Shown here: positions 16,779 through 25,799 of the stretch, one piece after another | Numbering within the stretch: the first letter of the stretch is position 1 | Layout of the letters: each line of letters begins with the position of its first letter | NCBI RefSeq assembly: GCF_004353925.1 | Contig: NZ_SMOK01000012.1 | Location: 62,001 to 126,000, forward strand | Reading direction: 5' to 3' | Source of the DNA: Pseudomonas sp. H9 | GTDB lineage: Bacteria > Pseudomonadota > Gammaproteobacteria > Pseudomonadales > Pseudomonadaceae | Length of the DNA: 64,000 nt | Notes under the pieces: model-generated | Seen by the model: only the letters and a program-made list of their open reading frames with translations | What the model was told of the DNA's origin: nothing | The model's database searches: none | Translations under genes and position numbers: made by a program

Positions 16779-17192
16779 ATGCGCCAGCCAATGATGCTGA
16801 TTGCAATCAGTGCTCTGGGGGCTTGTGCCAGCCCCTTGCCGCCCGTTGACAGCAAGCAGGCCTGGGTCGACCTCTACACCATGACGCCCGGTAAAACGTT
16901 GATGGCGGATCGCCTGGATGGCGAGCACCTCAAAGACGGGCGTTTCTTCCAGGTCACCCCCGGCAAGCACGAACTGACCGTGCGCTTCGATTTCGAGGTG
17001 TATTCCGGTGGTTTCTCAATGAATCCGGTAGAGCGCACCTGTTACCTGAAAGTGCGCTACGACCACTTCGAAGCAGGCCAGCGATATCGCCTTGAGGCAC
17101 GGGCGCCTGCCATGCGCCCCAGTGCCTATCTCTATGACTCCCAACGCAAATTGCTCGCTGAAGAAGCCAACGACATCTTCTGCCTGCCCTGA
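16779..17192 (+). CDS. small lipoprotein, paralogue B
   Basis: 137 aa from the ATG at 16779, preceded by AGGAG; the in-frame extension to 16734 has no signal sequence. The lipobox is LGAC (Cys about residue 16). It resembles its upstream neighbour along the whole length (SKQAWVDL, FFQVTPGKHELTVRF, FEAGQRYRLEA, YDSQRKLL), so the pair arose by tandem duplication. Function unknown. Confidence 0.85.
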   Translation: MRQPMMLIAISALGACASPLPPVDSKQAWVDLYTMTPGKTLMADRLDGEHLKDGRFFQVTPGKHELTVRFDFEVYSGGFSMNPVERTCYLKVRYDHFEAGQRYRLEARAPAMRPSAYLYDSQRKLLAEEANDIFCLP

Positions 17193-17195
17193 CGC

Positions 17196-17429
17196 TTAGC
17201 GATCATTTTTCTGATAAATGATCTTCTTGGTGCCACCCTCACAGCTACCGACCACCATGTTCTGGTCGTGAACCTCTTCGTTCTTGACGATTTCCAGGGT
17301 GTAGGAACTCACATTGTTGGCCTGAATCTTCGCTTCGATCTCAGCCTTGAGCTCTTCACAATTCTTCGGCGCAGCCAGCGCAGAGGTTGCCAGCAGCGAA
17401 GTCAGTACGGCGATTGCAACACGGATCAT
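17196..17429 (-). CDS. DUF1161 small exported protein
   Basis: 77 aa from the ATG at 17429, preceded by AAGGAG. It has a signal peptide cleaved after ALA and a short mature domain with two cysteines (NCEEL, SCEGG) and the family pattern CEELKAEIEAKI...GSCEGGTKKIIY. It is a periplasmic protein of unknown role. It stops 3 nt from the end of the convergent lipoprotein gene. A paralogue lies at 18695-18919. Confidence 0.88.
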   Translation of the reverse strand: MIRVAIAVLTSLLATSALAAPKNCEELKAEIEAKIQANNVSSYTLEIVKNEEVHDQNMVVGSCEGGTKKIIYQKNDR

Positions 17430-17618
17430 GGGGACAACTCCTTGTGACGGCAGCGATGGTGCCGACACCCATTTGACCACAAGCGCACATCCCGGTTCTG
17501 CCCCTCTCTACAGCGCGAATACACGCCAGCCATTGAATCCTCAGGAAGTGCCCATACAGAGTTAAAAAGGCCTACGCCCACTGTCGGCCAAAAGACTGTT
17601 CAGGAGGCTCAACAGCCC

Positions 17619-18623
17619 ATGAAGCGACTTGCGGACACTAAATTCTCCACCCTTGACCTGGTGCCAGTTCGTGCAGACGGCAGCCCGGCGCAATCCCTGC
17701 GCAACTCGCTGGATCTGGCGCAGCACGTGGAGAAATTCGGCTACAACCGTTTCTGGGTCGCCGAACACCACAACATGGACGGTATCGCCAGCTCGGCCAC
17801 CGCCGTACTGCTCAGCTACCTGGCCGGTGGCACATCGACCATCCGTGTCGGCGCTGGCGGCGTTATGCTGCCCAACCATGCGCCACTGGTGATCGCCGAG
17901 CAGTTCGGCACCCTGGAAAGTCTCTATCCCGGCCGTATCGATTTGGGCCTGGGTCGGGCGCCCGGCTCCGACCAGATGACTGCACGGGCGCTGCGTCGTG
18001 AACGCTCTGGCAGCGCTGACGACTTTCCCGACGACGTGGAAGAGCTGGTGCGCTATCTCGGCCCGAGAACGGCGGATCAAAAAGTCATCGCGGTACCCGG
18101 CTATGGCACACAGGTGCCGATCTGGTTGCTCGGTTCGAGCCTGTTCAGCGCCCAGCTCGCGGGCATACGCGGCTTGCCCTATGCCTTTGCCTCACACTTC
18201 GCTCCGCGCTACCTGCACGAGGCCATTCGCATCTATCGCGATCACTTCCAGCCATCTGCGGTGCTCGACAAACCCTATGTGATGCTGGGTGTGCCACTGG
18301 TCGCAGCCGACACAGATGAACAGGCCAATTACCTGGCGACCTCGGTGTATCAGCGCATTCTGGCGTTGATGCGCGGCCAGAGCCTGGTACAGCGGCCACC
18401 AGTGGAAAGCATGGATGGCTTGTGGCTACCCCATGAGCGCGAGGCGGTAGGCAGCTTCCTGGGACTGGCGATGGTTGGCGGGCCGGAAAAAATCCGCGCC
18501 AAGCTCGAGGTGTTGTTGGAGCAGACTCAAGCCGATGAGCTGATCTTTACCTGCGACCTGTATGAGCACGCCGACAGGATCCGCTCTTATGAGTTGCTGG
18601 CGCAGGTGATGCGAGGCGACTAA
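17619..18623 (+). CDS. LLM-class flavin-dependent oxidoreductase
   Basis: 334 aa, luciferase-like monooxygenase fold. Visible family segments: [20 protein letters not shown] (about 45-64), [13 protein letters not shown] (about 86-98), [13 protein letters not shown] (about 107-119). It is expected to use reduced flavin from a partner reductase; the substrate is unknown. AGGAGG lies 19 nt ahead of the start, with a second weak AG-rich stretch nearer. It sits alone between two DUF1161 genes of opposite strand. Confidence 0.88.
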   Translation: MKRLADTKFSTLDLVPVRADGSPAQSLRNSLDLAQHVEKFGYNRFWVAEHHNMDGIASSATAVLLSYLAGGTSTIRVGAGGVMLPNHAPLVIAEQFGTLESLYPGRIDLGLGRAPGSDQMTARALRRERSGSADDFPDDVEELVRYLGPRTADQKVIAVPGYGTQVPIWLLGSSLFSAQLAGIRGLPYAFASHFAPRYLHEAIRIYRDHFQPSAVLDKPYVMLGVPLVAADTDEQANYLATSVYQRILALMRGQSLVQRPPVESMDGLWLPHEREAVGSFLGLAMVGGPEKIRAKLEVLLEQTQADELIFTCDLYEHADRIRSYELLAQVMRGD

Positions 18624-18630
18624 GCGATTT

Positions 18631-18690
18631 ATCGCGGGGCAAGCCCGCTCCCACAGTAGTTCTGTGTGGGAGCGGGTTTGCCCCGCGATC
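18631..18690. repeat. REP pair
   Basis: Inverted pair of REP units (GCGGGGCAAGCCCGCTCCCA and GGGAGCGGGTTTGCCCCGCG) between the convergent LLM and DUF1161 genes. Confidence 0.9.
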
Positions 18691-18694
18691 AGCG

Positions 18695-18919
18695 TCAGCC
18701 ACGCTTGTAAACAATTTCCTTGGTGCCGCCTTCGCAGGTCCCAACGACCTTGCCGCTTGCGGCAGTACCCTTGTCGACGATTTCCAGCGAGTAGCCGCTG
18801 ACGCCTTTAGCGTCCAGCTTGGCGGCTATTTCGCTCTTCAATTCTTCGCACGGTTTGCCCGCAGCAAGCGCGGTGCCTGCCAGCGTCATCAAACCCAGTG
18901 CCACTACCAACTTCTTCAT
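18695..18919 (-). CDS. DUF1161 small exported protein (second copy)
   Basis: 74 aa with a signal peptide (LGLMTLAGTALA) and a mature part closely matching the product of 17196-17429: PCEELKSEIAAKL, then GTCEGGTKEIVY. The two conserved cysteines are kept. Function unknown, probably periplasmic. The last codons lie next to the REP pair. Confidence 0.88.
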   Translation of the reverse strand: MKKLVVALGLMTLAGTALAAGKPCEELKSEIAAKLDAKGVSGYSLEIVDKGTAASGKVVGTCEGGTKEIVYKRG

Positions 18920-19025
18920 CGATCGCTTTCCTTGTTCAGATCAAAGTGGAGGATGGCGCCGGAACCCATCCGGACGCCTCAAGACTGTGTAACTCAATTG
19001 ACCCGCACAAGCCAGTGATAGGGTT

Positions 19026-19241
19026 TCAGCTATTGGCAATTCGGAAACCCACTTTGAGCGTTACCTGAAAGTGCGCTGCCTTGTTGTCTTTGATGTGCCC
19101 ACGCGTATCGACCACTTCAAACCATTCAAGGTGCTTGATACTTTTACCGGCTTCGGCCAGTGCATTGTTGATGGCGTCTTCGATGCTGGTGGGTGACGAA
19201 CCAACGAGTTCAATTTTCTTGTAGGTGTGATGATCCGACAT
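19026..19241 (-). CDS. dodecin (flavin-storage protein)
   Basis: 71 aa from the ATG at 19241, preceded by AGGAGA. The dodecin pattern is complete: [17 protein letters not shown], the flavin-stacking tryptophan in HLEWFEV, then VTLKVGFRI. Dodecamers of this protein bind and protect flavins in the cytoplasm. Length is normal. An in-frame extension to 19364 has no family likeness. Confidence 0.93.
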   Translation of the reverse strand: MSDHHTYKKIELVGSSPTSIEDAINNALAEAGKSIKHLEWFEVVDTRGHIKDNKAAHFQVTLKVGFRIANS

Positions 19242-19397
19242 GATCAGTCTCCTAATTCGAAGGTGAACATTGAGCCTAGCAGCGTCAGGCCGTTTTATCC
19301 GGGCCCAAATAACGTCCAGGAAAAGTCGTACGGCACTTTCGCTTCCCGCTGAAGTCCCAAACACAACAGCTCACTCACACCACGAAGGAGAGCCACC

Positions 19398-19724
19398 ATG
19401 GCCAACCACTCGTTGCGTAAAGCGTCGCTGCAAAGCATGGAAGCGGAAATCGAAAGCCTGCTCAAGTCGTTGGAGAGTCTCAAAAGCGACGCTTCGGATG
19501 AGTCGCGCAACACCCTTAAAACGCTCAAAAGCAACGCTGAAACCGCGTTGCGCCATTCGCGCAGCCTGCTCAGCGATGCCTACGATGAAGTGAAAACCAA
19601 AACGCGAGAGACCGGCGTGGCCACCCGCGACTACGCACAACAGCACCCGTGGACCACCGCCGGCGTAGCGATTGGTGCCTTGGGCCTGCTTGCCGCGTAC
19701 TTGATGTGCAAGCGCAGTAATTAA
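19398..19724 (+). CDS. DUF883 (ElaB/YqjD-like) membrane-anchored protein
   Basis: 108 aa. A long amphipathic helical region rich in Ser/Lys/Glu is followed by a C-terminal membrane anchor ([18 protein letters not shown]). Proteins of this family bind ribosomes at the membrane in E. coli stationary phase. GGAGAGCC precedes the ATG. It ends 4 nt inside the convergent trpI gene. Confidence 0.88.
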   Translation: MANHSLRKASLQSMEAEIESLLKSLESLKSDASDESRNTLKTLKSNAETALRHSRSLLSDAYDEVKTKTRETGVATRDYAQQHPWTTAGVAIGALGLLAAYLMCKRSN

Positions 19725-20617
19725 TCGGCCTGACGCGCCAGCTCTGTGCGCAACCAGCCAGCCAGTTGTTCGGCGCGCCCGTCTGCGGCGCGTCGAGGCA
19801 CCCACAGGGCCAAGGCGGCCTGGGTCTGACAAAAGCCCCACGGTGCGGCGAGGCGCCCGGCGCGCAGATCATCAGCTACCAGTGGCTGCGGCGCGATGGC
19901 CACGCCCAGCCCTGCAACTGCCGCTTCCAGCAAGTAATACAAATGCTCGAAATCCTGGCCGTAGCGTAGCGCTTCAGGATCTATGCCTTGTTGTTGCGCC
20001 CAGTTCGGCCAAGCCTGTGGCCGCGATGTGGTCTGCAACAGGGTTTCTGCCAGCAGCGCTTTAGCAGGCGCGTTCTTCAGACGTGCAAATCCAGCGAAAT
20101 GTGGACTGAGTACCGGACCGATACGCTCCTGAGCCAGCACGTGAACCTGCATATCGGTCGGCCACGGCGGCTCGGCGAATACCAGCAAGGCATCGAGCCC
20201 CGGCCGACGTGGGTCCAGATCGCCCTCACCAGCAGACAAATGCAGCCGCAGCTCCGGTAAATCTGCCTTCAGACGCCCCAGGCGTGGAATGAACCAGCGC
20301 GCCAACAAGCTGCCGGAACAACCCAGCACGAACGGTGCGTCGGCAGTGCTGTGGCTCAACTCGGCACACACGCTGCGCAAGCGGTCAAAGGCATCAAAGC
20401 TGGCATCGCGTAGCCGCTGGCCTGCATCTGTGAGTTTAATGCCTCGTCCGTCTTTGACGAAAAGGCTGACCCCAAGGTGCTCCTCCAACACTTTCAGCTG
20501 GCGGCTTACAGCGCCGTGCGTAACGTGTAACTGCTCGGCAGCCTGACTGACACTATTGAGCCGCGCAGTCGCTTCGAAAGCCCGCAGGGCATTGAGGGGG
20601 GGCAGGTCGCTACGCAT
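19721..20617 (-). CDS. trpI: LysR-type activator of trpBA
   Basis: 298 aa with an N-terminal winged helix-turn-helix ([20 protein letters not shown], about 8-27; [12 protein letters not shown]) and a C-terminal effector domain. It is divergent from trpBA with a 110-bp gap, the arrangement of TrpI, which responds to indoleglycerol phosphate in Pseudomonas and activates trpBA. Assigned by context plus fold. Confidence 0.9.
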   Translation of the reverse strand: MRSDLPPLNALRAFEATARLNSVSQAAEQLHVTHGAVSRQLKVLEEHLGVSLFVKDGRGIKLTDAGQRLRDASFDAFDRLRSVCAELSHSTADAPFVLGCSGSLLARWFIPRLGRLKADLPELRLHLSAGEGDLDPRRPGLDALLVFAEPPWPTDMQVHVLAQERIGPVLSPHFAGFARLKNAPAKALLAETLLQTTSRPQAWPNWAQQQGIDPEALRYGQDFEHLYYLLEAAVAGLGVAIAPQPLVADDLRAGRLAAPWGFCQTQAALALWVPRRAADGRAEQLAGWLRTELARQAD

Positions 20618-20727
20618 GACGTGTGAGTTTTCCTGACATGTTCAAGCAATCTTATCGGTTTTCAGTTGTGCCTGTCGTGGGTAGAGTAAAGCCATTCCTC
20701 GTTTTCACTGATGCCCTGGAGCGACCC

Positions 20728-21945
20728 ATGACCCAGACCAACTTCCGCGCCGGCCCTGATGCCAATGGCCTGTTTGGCGCATTCGGCGGCCGCTACGTGG
20801 CTGAAACCCTGATGCCGCTGGTGCTCGACCTTGCCCGCGAATACGAAGCAGCCAAAGCCGACCCGGAATTTCTCGAGCAACTGGCGTACTTCCAGCGCGA
20901 CTACATCGGCCGTCCTAACCCGCTGTACTTCGCTGAGCGCCTGACCGAGCACTGCGGCGGCGCGAAGATCTTCTTCAAGCGTGAAGAGCTCAACCACACC
21001 GGCGCGCACAAGGTGAACAACTGCATCGGCCAAGTGCTGTTGGCCAAGCGCATGGGCAAAAAACGCCTGATCGCCGAAACCGGCGCCGGTATGCACGGTG
21101 TTGCCACCGCCACCGTGGCGGCACGCTTTGGCCTGCCTTGCGTAATCTACATGGGCGCGACCGACATCGAGCGGCAGCAGGCTAACGTGTTCCGCATGAA
21201 GCTGCTGGGCGCCGAGATCGTCCCGGTAACTTCCGGCACCGGTACGCTCAAAGACGCCATGAACGAGGCCCTGCGCGACTGGGTCACCAACGTTGATAAC
21301 ACCTTTTATCTGATTGGCACCGTGGCCGGTCCACACCCGTATCCGGCCATGGTTCGCGACTTCCAGTCGATCATCGGCAAGGAAACCCGCGCTCAATTGC
21401 AGGAAAAAGAAGGGCGCCTGCCCGACAGCCTGATCGCCTGTGTGGGCGGCGGCTCCAATGCCATGGGCCTGTTCCATGACTTCCTCGACGACACCAGCGT
21501 ACAGATCATTGGCGTCGAAGCCGGTGGCCATGGTGTCGATACCGACAAGCATGCCGCCAGCCTCACCGGTGGTATTCCGGGTGTACTGCACGGCAACCGC
21601 ACCTACCTGCTGCAGGATGAAGACGGCCAGATCACCGACGCTCACTCGATTTCCGCCGGCCTCGACTACCCCGGCATCGGCCCAGAGCATGCTTACTTGC
21701 ATGAAGTGAAACGCGTCGAGTACGTCAGCATCAACGACGACGAAGCCTTGGCCGCGTTCCACACCACCTGCCGTCTGGAAGGCATCATTCCGGCGCTGGA
21801 AACCTCGCACGCCCTGGCTGAAGCGATCAAACGTGCCCCGACCCTGCCGAAGGATCACCTGATGGTGGTGTGCCTGTCCGGGCGTGGTGACAAAGACATG
21901 CAAACCGTGATGAGCCATATGGCTGCCGAGGAGAAACAGGCATGA
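20728..21945 (+). CDS. trpB: tryptophan synthase beta chain
   Basis: 405 aa from the ATG at 20728 with GGAG upstream; the longer frame from 20623 reads through the promoter. It joins indole and serine to give tryptophan. The PLP lysine lies in HTGAHKVNN (about residues 91-99), and the glycine-rich phosphate loop is GGGSNA. Its last four bases overlap trpA (ATGA), giving translational coupling for the alpha2beta2 complex. Confidence 0.97.
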   Translation: MTQTNFRAGPDANGLFGAFGGRYVAETLMPLVLDLAREYEAAKADPEFLEQLAYFQRDYIGRPNPLYFAERLTEHCGGAKIFFKREELNHTGAHKVNNCIGQVLLAKRMGKKRLIAETGAGMHGVATATVAARFGLPCVIYMGATDIERQQANVFRMKLLGAEIVPVTSGTGTLKDAMNEALRDWVTNVDNTFYLIGTVAGPHPYPAMVRDFQSIIGKETRAQLQEKEGRLPDSLIACVGGGSNAMGLFHDFLDDTSVQIIGVEAGGHGVDTDKHAASLTGGIPGVLHGNRTYLLQDEDGQITDAHSISAGLDYPGIGPEHAYLHEVKRVEYVSINDDEALAAFHTTCRLEGIIPALETSHALAEAIKRAPTLPKDHLMVVCLSGRGDKDMQTVMSHMAAEEKQA

Positions 21946-22754
21946 GCCGTCTTGAACAACGCTTCGCCGAGCTGAAGGCCGAAGGCCGCTCTGCACTGGT
22001 CACCTTCGTCACCGCTGGCGACCCGGGCTACGATGCCTCGCTGGCGATCCTCAAAGGCCTGCCAGCCGCTGGCGCCGACGTGATCGAATTGGGTATGCCA
22101 TTCACCGACCCAATGGCCGATGGTGTGGCTATTCAGCTGGCGACCCTGCGCGCCCTGGATGCCGGCCAGACCCTGGCGAAAACTTTGCAGATGGTTCGCG
22201 AATTCCGCGTCGACAACCAAAACACCCCGATCGTGCTGATGGGTTACTACAACCCGATCCATCGCTTTGGCGTTGAAGCCTTTGTCGCCCAGGCCAAAGA
22301 AGCGGGCGTAGACGGTCTGATCATCGTCGACCTGCCGCCTGAGCATGATGCTGAGCTGGCTACTCCGGCGCAGGCTGCCGGTATCGACTTCATCCGCCTG
22401 ACCACCCCGACCACCGACGACGTGCGCCTGCCGCGCGTTCTGGAGCGCAGCTCCGGCTTCGTCTACTACGTCTCGGTGGCCGGTGTTACGGGCGCGGGCT
22501 CGGCAACGACTGAACAAGTCAGCAGCGCCATCGAGCGTCTGCGTCGGCATACCGACCTGCCGATCAGTGTCGGCTTCGGTATCCGTACGCCCGAGCAGGC
22601 GGCTGCGATTGCCAAGCTGGCTGACGGTGTAGTCGTGGGTTCGGCATTGGTCGACAAAATTGCCCAGGCTGAATCGACCGAGCAGGCTGTGGGTGATGTG
22701 CTGGAGCTGTGCTCGGCACTGGCGCAGGGTGTGCGCGGCGCGCGCAAGGCCTGA
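21942..22754 (+). CDS. trpA: tryptophan synthase alpha chain
   Basis: 270 aa TIM barrel that splits indoleglycerol phosphate into indole and glyceraldehyde phosphate. Catalytic E ([11 protein letters not shown], about 49-59) and D (IIVDLPPEH) are present. The ATG overlaps the trpB stop. The regulator trpI lies upstream and divergent. A REP pair follows directly. Confidence 0.97.
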   Translation: MSRLEQRFAELKAEGRSALVTFVTAGDPGYDASLAILKGLPAAGADVIELGMPFTDPMADGVAIQLATLRALDAGQTLAKTLQMVREFRVDNQNTPIVLMGYYNPIHRFGVEAFVAQAKEAGVDGLIIVDLPPEHDAELATPAQAAGIDFIRLTTPTTDDVRLPRVLERSSGFVYYVSVAGVTGAGSATTEQVSSAIERLRRHTDLPISVGFGIRTPEQAAAIAKLADGVVVGSALVDKIAQAESTEQAVGDVLELCSALAQGVRGARKA

Positions 22755-22757
22755 CAA

Positions 22758-22815
22758 ATCGCGGGGCAAGCCCGCTCCCACAGGTCACACTGTGGGAGCG
22801 GGCTTGCCCCGTGAT
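22758..22815. repeat. REP pair
   Basis: Inverted REP units directly after trpA, closing the operon (GCGGGGCAAGCCCGCTCCCA / GGGAGCGGGCTTGCCCCGTG). Confidence 0.9.
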
Positions 22816-22818
22816 CAA

Positions 22819-23148
22819 TCACTCAAAAATCGACAGATCCAAAGGCCGCACCGCCCCCATCCAGATCGCATGATCGCGATGATCCGCCAGCTCATCCCCA
22901 GTCAGCGGATGCAGAAACACCACCAGCCCATGGCGATACAACGCCAGCCACGGCAACACCACACCTACCACCTCCGGCCCGAACGCCAGCTGGCAGCTCC
23001 AGTCCGGATGCGGCCCGACCGGCTTCTGGTGCATACGCCCCATTGTCACGCCAAACAGCTTGGCCGCCTCTTCGCATAATTGCCGTGCCTGCTCCATAGT
23101 GCTGGCATCGTAGTAAATATGGGCGTGGTAGCCTTTGATCCTTTGCAC
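22819..23148 (-). CDS. DOPA 4,5-dioxygenase family protein
   Basis: 109 aa from a GTG at 23148, well placed after AGGAG; a TTG at 23175 in the same frame has no such site. The family pattern is visible: GYHAHIYYDA (about 5-14), HPDWSCQLAF and YRHGLVVFLHPLTGD, with conserved histidines that would bind iron. The plant/fungal namesake cleaves DOPA; the bacterial substrate is unknown. It sits after trpA on the opposite strand. Confidence 0.85.
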   Translation of the reverse strand: MQRIKGYHAHIYYDASTMEQARQLCEEAAKLFGVTMGRMHQKPVGPHPDWSCQLAFGPEVVGVVLPWLALYRHGLVVFLHPLTGDELADHRDHAIWMGAVRPLDLSIFE

Positions 23149-23299
23149 GCTAACTCCTGAACTCTTCTGATCCAATTTCGGGATATCAAGCTATCTTGCA
23201 CGACTATACGCTGGCCAACTCCAACGTGCGACTTGGACTGACATGATGGGCATCGCACCCTATGCATATTGTACTTTCGACTGAGGCCACAGCAGCTCA

Positions 23300-23503
23300 C
23301 TACCATATATTGCGTAGTCTGGGGATGTAAAACTTTAAGCCGGAAACGGCAATAATAAAAAATACAACTCCGCTTACAAACCAATATGGGGTTTCTTTTA
23401 GCGAGAACAATTCTCTTATCCCCCACATAACAATTAGTGTGTATCCCGCAGAACAGGAAATAATCACCAACCCTAAGCTTATTAAATATCTGACCGTATA
23501 CAT
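23300..23503 (-). CDS. small membrane protein, putative T6SS immunity paralogue 1
   Basis: 67 aa with two membrane segments (about 8-28 and 42-58) and the ending FYIPRLRNIW. It is closely related to the products of 23793-24002 and 24167-24370 (MYT-RYLI start, TM-GxxxL, TPYWFVSG, RNIW or RDKW end). The nearby hcp/DUF4225 pair and a decayed effector fragment suggest immunity proteins that protect the inner membrane; this is inference. It is oriented opposite to its two relatives and has only a weak ribosome-binding site. Confidence 0.7.
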   Translation of the reverse strand: MYTVRYLISLGLVIISCSAGYTLIVMWGIRELFSLKETPYWFVSGVVFFIIAVSGLKFYIPRLRNIW

Positions 23504-23548
23504 ATCTACAAACCCTTCGGATGCAAAAAAATCACATTATGGCATCAG

Positions 23549-23670
23549 TTGCTTTTTACTTCAGAATCAACCATTAAAAACAAAGTAAAATTGCTGGATT
23601 AATGATATGCCGCCTCACAATTACGTAAATTTCGCCTGAAAAGCCGAACTAACTCCGTCACTGACACATC
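23549..23670 (-). pseudogene. decayed 3' end of a second DUF4225 effector gene
   Basis: About 120 bp resemble the 3' end of the intact effector gene at 24393 onward, in the same minus orientation. Matching pieces on the minus strand include GACGGA, TTTTCAGGCGAA, TAATT, TATCA and TTTGTTTTT, in the same order as in the intact gene, but with stops and frameshifts. It is a remnant of an earlier effector copy, between two putative immunity genes. Confidence 0.7.
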
Positions 23671-23792
23671 GGGTATCACAACTTGTGTTTTCGATTTAGG
23701 CCAGAGCGGCTTACTGACTACACTTTGTTGCATTTTGCTCCTAGTAAAATCTAGAATGCTTTATGAGCTTACACCCTAAGGATTCTGTTGAA

Positions 23793-24002
23793 ATGTATAC
23801 AATCAGATATTTAATAGGTTTAGGGCTGGCCATTGTCGGCAGCTCTGCGGGCTACGCACTAATTATTATGTGGGGTTTAAAACAATTATTTTCACTAGAC
23901 CCAGAAGGCAAGCCCTTCTGGATTACAAGTGGGATTTTGTTTATTATCATTACTTTAGCCGGCTTAAGAATTTACCTCCCCAAACTACGAAACATATGGT
24001 AG
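23793..24002 (+). CDS. small membrane protein, putative T6SS immunity paralogue 2
   Basis: 69 aa from the ATG at 23793 after AAGGA; the in-frame start at 23763 lacks such a site. Two membrane segments (about 8-28 and 43-60) flank a short polar loop FSLDPEGKPFW, and the tail LRIYLPKLRNIW is positively charged. It is the most similar of the three to paralogue 1. It lies in the same direction as paralogue 3, 164 bp ahead of it. The role as immunity protein is inferred from the locus. Confidence 0.72.
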   Translation: MYTIRYLIGLGLAIVGSSAGYALIIMWGLKQLFSLDPEGKPFWITSGILFIIITLAGLRIYLPKLRNIW

Positions 24003-24166
24003 CCATCGTCGTGCCAAATAGCTTGTCGATACGCAGGGCGTTGTATTCAATGCAGCTTGTGCTTTTGATTGAGGCCGCAGCGCAATTTAATGATCAGGCT
24101 CTTGTTGCAGATAGCCCCACCAGGCTCTAGTATATTTATGAGCTCTCACCAAAAAGGCCCCTAGAA

Positions 24167-24370
24167 ATGTACACACTTAAATATCTAATAAGAACAGTAC
24201 CAACTATTATTGTCTGCGCCTTTTTTTACACAGGACTTATTATGCTTGGTATAAAAAAATTGTACCCCCTTGAAGAAACCACATACTGGATTACAGGGGG
24301 GATTTTGTTTATTATTATTTCCATTGTCGGTTTAAAAATTTACATCCCCATGCTACGCGACAAATGGTAG
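24167..24370 (+). CDS. small membrane protein, putative T6SS immunity paralogue 3
   Basis: 67 aa, third member of the family, more diverged in the first membrane segment (RTVPTIIVCAFFYTGLIMLG) but keeping YWITGGILFIII and KIYIPMLRDKW. Its stop is only 22 nt from the stop of the convergent intact DUF4225 gene, so it is the best candidate cognate immunity gene. A+T-rich relative to the host. Confidence 0.72.
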   Translation: MYTLKYLIRTVPTIIVCAFFYTGLIMLGIKKLYPLEETTYWITGGILFIIISIVGLKIYIPMLRDKW

Positions 24371-24392
24371 CTATCGCCGCCACGCGATGAAA

Positions 24393-25091
24393 TTACTTGT
24401 TTTTTATTTCAGGATTATTCTCTGAAGCCATAGATTTAATTGTAATTGAATCAACTAACATCTCAAAAAACAAAGCCAACTTTCCGGCTTGCTGATACGC
24501 TGGTTCGTAATTAAGTGGGTCTCGCCTAAAAAACTGCACTGAATCCGTCTTCCGTACAGACCGCATCATACCTCCAGCCGACAAAATTAAGTCGAATGCA
24601 CCATACGTCATATTTCCTGCGTACTCATCGTTAAAGATGGATTGATAGACGCGTCTAATCGGTCCCCGTGCCACTTCAGCTGTCGGACCTTGATAAATAT
24701 TCATCCCCCCTTCATAAATATTATTAACGCCGTGAGCGATAAAAGCTCCACCTACTGGTGCTGCGAAACCGGCTGTTGAACCCGTAATCGCAACTCCGAC
24801 TTCAATCTGCATCACACCCGCTACAACCCCAATGCCGTTTTGAGCATAAAAACTCGCCCTGGAAATAAGCTCTTCATGTTCCGCCCTTATTTCCTGCACA
24901 CCCTCCCAGGCACTGATTAAACCTTCTTCAACATCATTTATAACTCCGTTCACATAATCAGAAATTACCGACCCGAATTGAATCTGAGTAATCCCATCAT
25001 AAAAGCTAGTAGCACCAATAGTGCAACCTAATGCAACCAAGTCAGAGGCTGCTTGGGTCACATCATGAATGTCACATGATTGCTCATTCAC
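24393..25091 (-). CDS. DUF4225-domain protein, putative Hcp-delivered T6SS effector
   Basis: 232 aa, start chosen at a GTG at 25091 that overlaps the hcp stop by 8 nt, so it is coupled to hcp. Residues about 11-120 are helical (DVTQAASDLVALGC..., LISAWEGVQEIRAEHEEL). A glycine-rich hydrophobic stretch (GVVAGVMQIEVGVAITG, about 86-102) and the late RSVRKTDSVQFFRRDPLNYEPAY (about 179-201) fit the DUF4225 family, found next to hcp in Pseudomonas T6SS islands. The hydrophobic middle suggests a membrane-acting toxin. I see no catalytic motif. An internal ATG at 25112 lies upstream and is a less likely alternative. Confidence 0.78.
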   Translation of the reverse strand: MNEQSCDIHDVTQAASDLVALGCTIGATSFYDGITQIQFGSVISDYVNGVINDVEEGLISAWEGVQEIRAEHEELISRASFYAQNGIGVVAGVMQIEVGVAITGSTAGFAAPVGGAFIAHGVNNIYEGGMNIYQGPTAEVARGPIRRVYQSIFNDEYAGNMTYGAFDLILSAGGMMRSVRKTDSVQFFRRDPLNYEPAYQQAGKLALFFEMLVDSITIKSMASENNPEIKNK

Positions 25092-25584
25092 CTTCGTAAC
25101 CCCAAGAACCATAGGCGCTGGTACTTGCTTTGTGATGTGCCCAGCTAATATCCCGATATCTGATGGCCACAATTTCCTGTGGCTGCGCGTCTCTCATATT
25201 AACAGCGTGGGGTACCTGAAGGCTTAAATTGGCGATGCGTCCGCCACTTAACAACACAGTAAAATATCGTTCGTGAACGCCAGCAGGTGAGGTGCGGTAG
25301 AAATTGATTTTACATTCGATTTCTTCGCCTTCATGTAGGGCACTGGCTAACAGCGGCGTGGACTTATCAATGTTCTTGGTAATAACAACTGGCATATGTT
25401 TACCACGGCCACCGGATGCGCTGCCGTCATTACCGCCTGCCATATTATGAGAATAAGCCAGTACCATAATTTCGTCTTCGTGACCGGCCTGGCATTTATT
25501 GCCAATAGAGTCCTGGCTTGAGCAACCAGCGGAGATCAAACCTTGCTTCTTTCCGGTTACAGTCATGTAACTGTGATTAGCCAT
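25084..25584 (-). CDS. hcp: Hcp, type VI secretion tube protein (orphan copy)
   Basis: 166 aa from the ATG at 25584 after AAGGAGTG. The sequence has the enteric-type Hcp start ANHSYMTVTGKKQGLISAGC, then DEIMVLAYSHNM, VVITKNIDKSTPLLASAL and the ending VAIRYRDISWAHHKASTS. Hcp rings form the inner tube and can carry small effectors. No other T6SS structural genes are in the window, so it must use an apparatus encoded elsewhere. The downstream overlapping DUF4225 gene is the likely cargo. Confidence 0.92.
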   Translation of the reverse strand: MANHSYMTVTGKKQGLISAGCSSQDSIGNKCQAGHEDEIMVLAYSHNMAGGNDGSASGGRGKHMPVVITKNIDKSTPLLASALHEGEEIECKINFYRTSPAGVHERYFTVLLSGGRIANLSLQVPHAVNMRDAQPQEIVAIRYRDISWAHHKASTSAYGSWGYEGE

Positions 25585-25799
25585 GCAACTCACTCCTTGT
25601 GGTAAGAGTGATAAGTCTATATGCGGATAATGTTTATTACCTGTAGGGTATTTCTGAAAAACCGCACAAATTATGTCGCACTTAGAGCGTAAAACTCTTT
25701 TCTTCTACCTCAGCCATTTGAGCTTCGTGCTTACGCGACTTGCGTCGAAGCGCCAGACATCGCACCCTGAGCGACCCCTGTTCGCGATAGAGACTGCCC

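Larger units (their letters stand above)
23271..24090 (+). repeat. three-copy repeat accompanying the small membrane protein genes
   Basis: A 30- to 33-bp block, (TTGT)GxxTTTCGAxTxAGGCC followed by a CAGCG/CAGCA-type stretch, occurs at 23271-23302, 23685-23717 and 24057-24090, each next to one of the paralogous small genes. It shows that these genes multiplied as units carrying flanking DNA. Confidence 0.65.

Noticed and set aside
23504..23548. Leader gene upstream of the inverted small membrane protein
   Set aside because: No start with a ribosome-binding site and nothing recognisable; treated as intergenic.
25084..25172. Possible single Hcp-effector fusion broken by a frameshift
   Set aside because: The Hcp ends where stand-alone Hcp proteins end, and the DUF4225 frame has its own overlapping GTG start. 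Two coupled genes explain it without a mutation.
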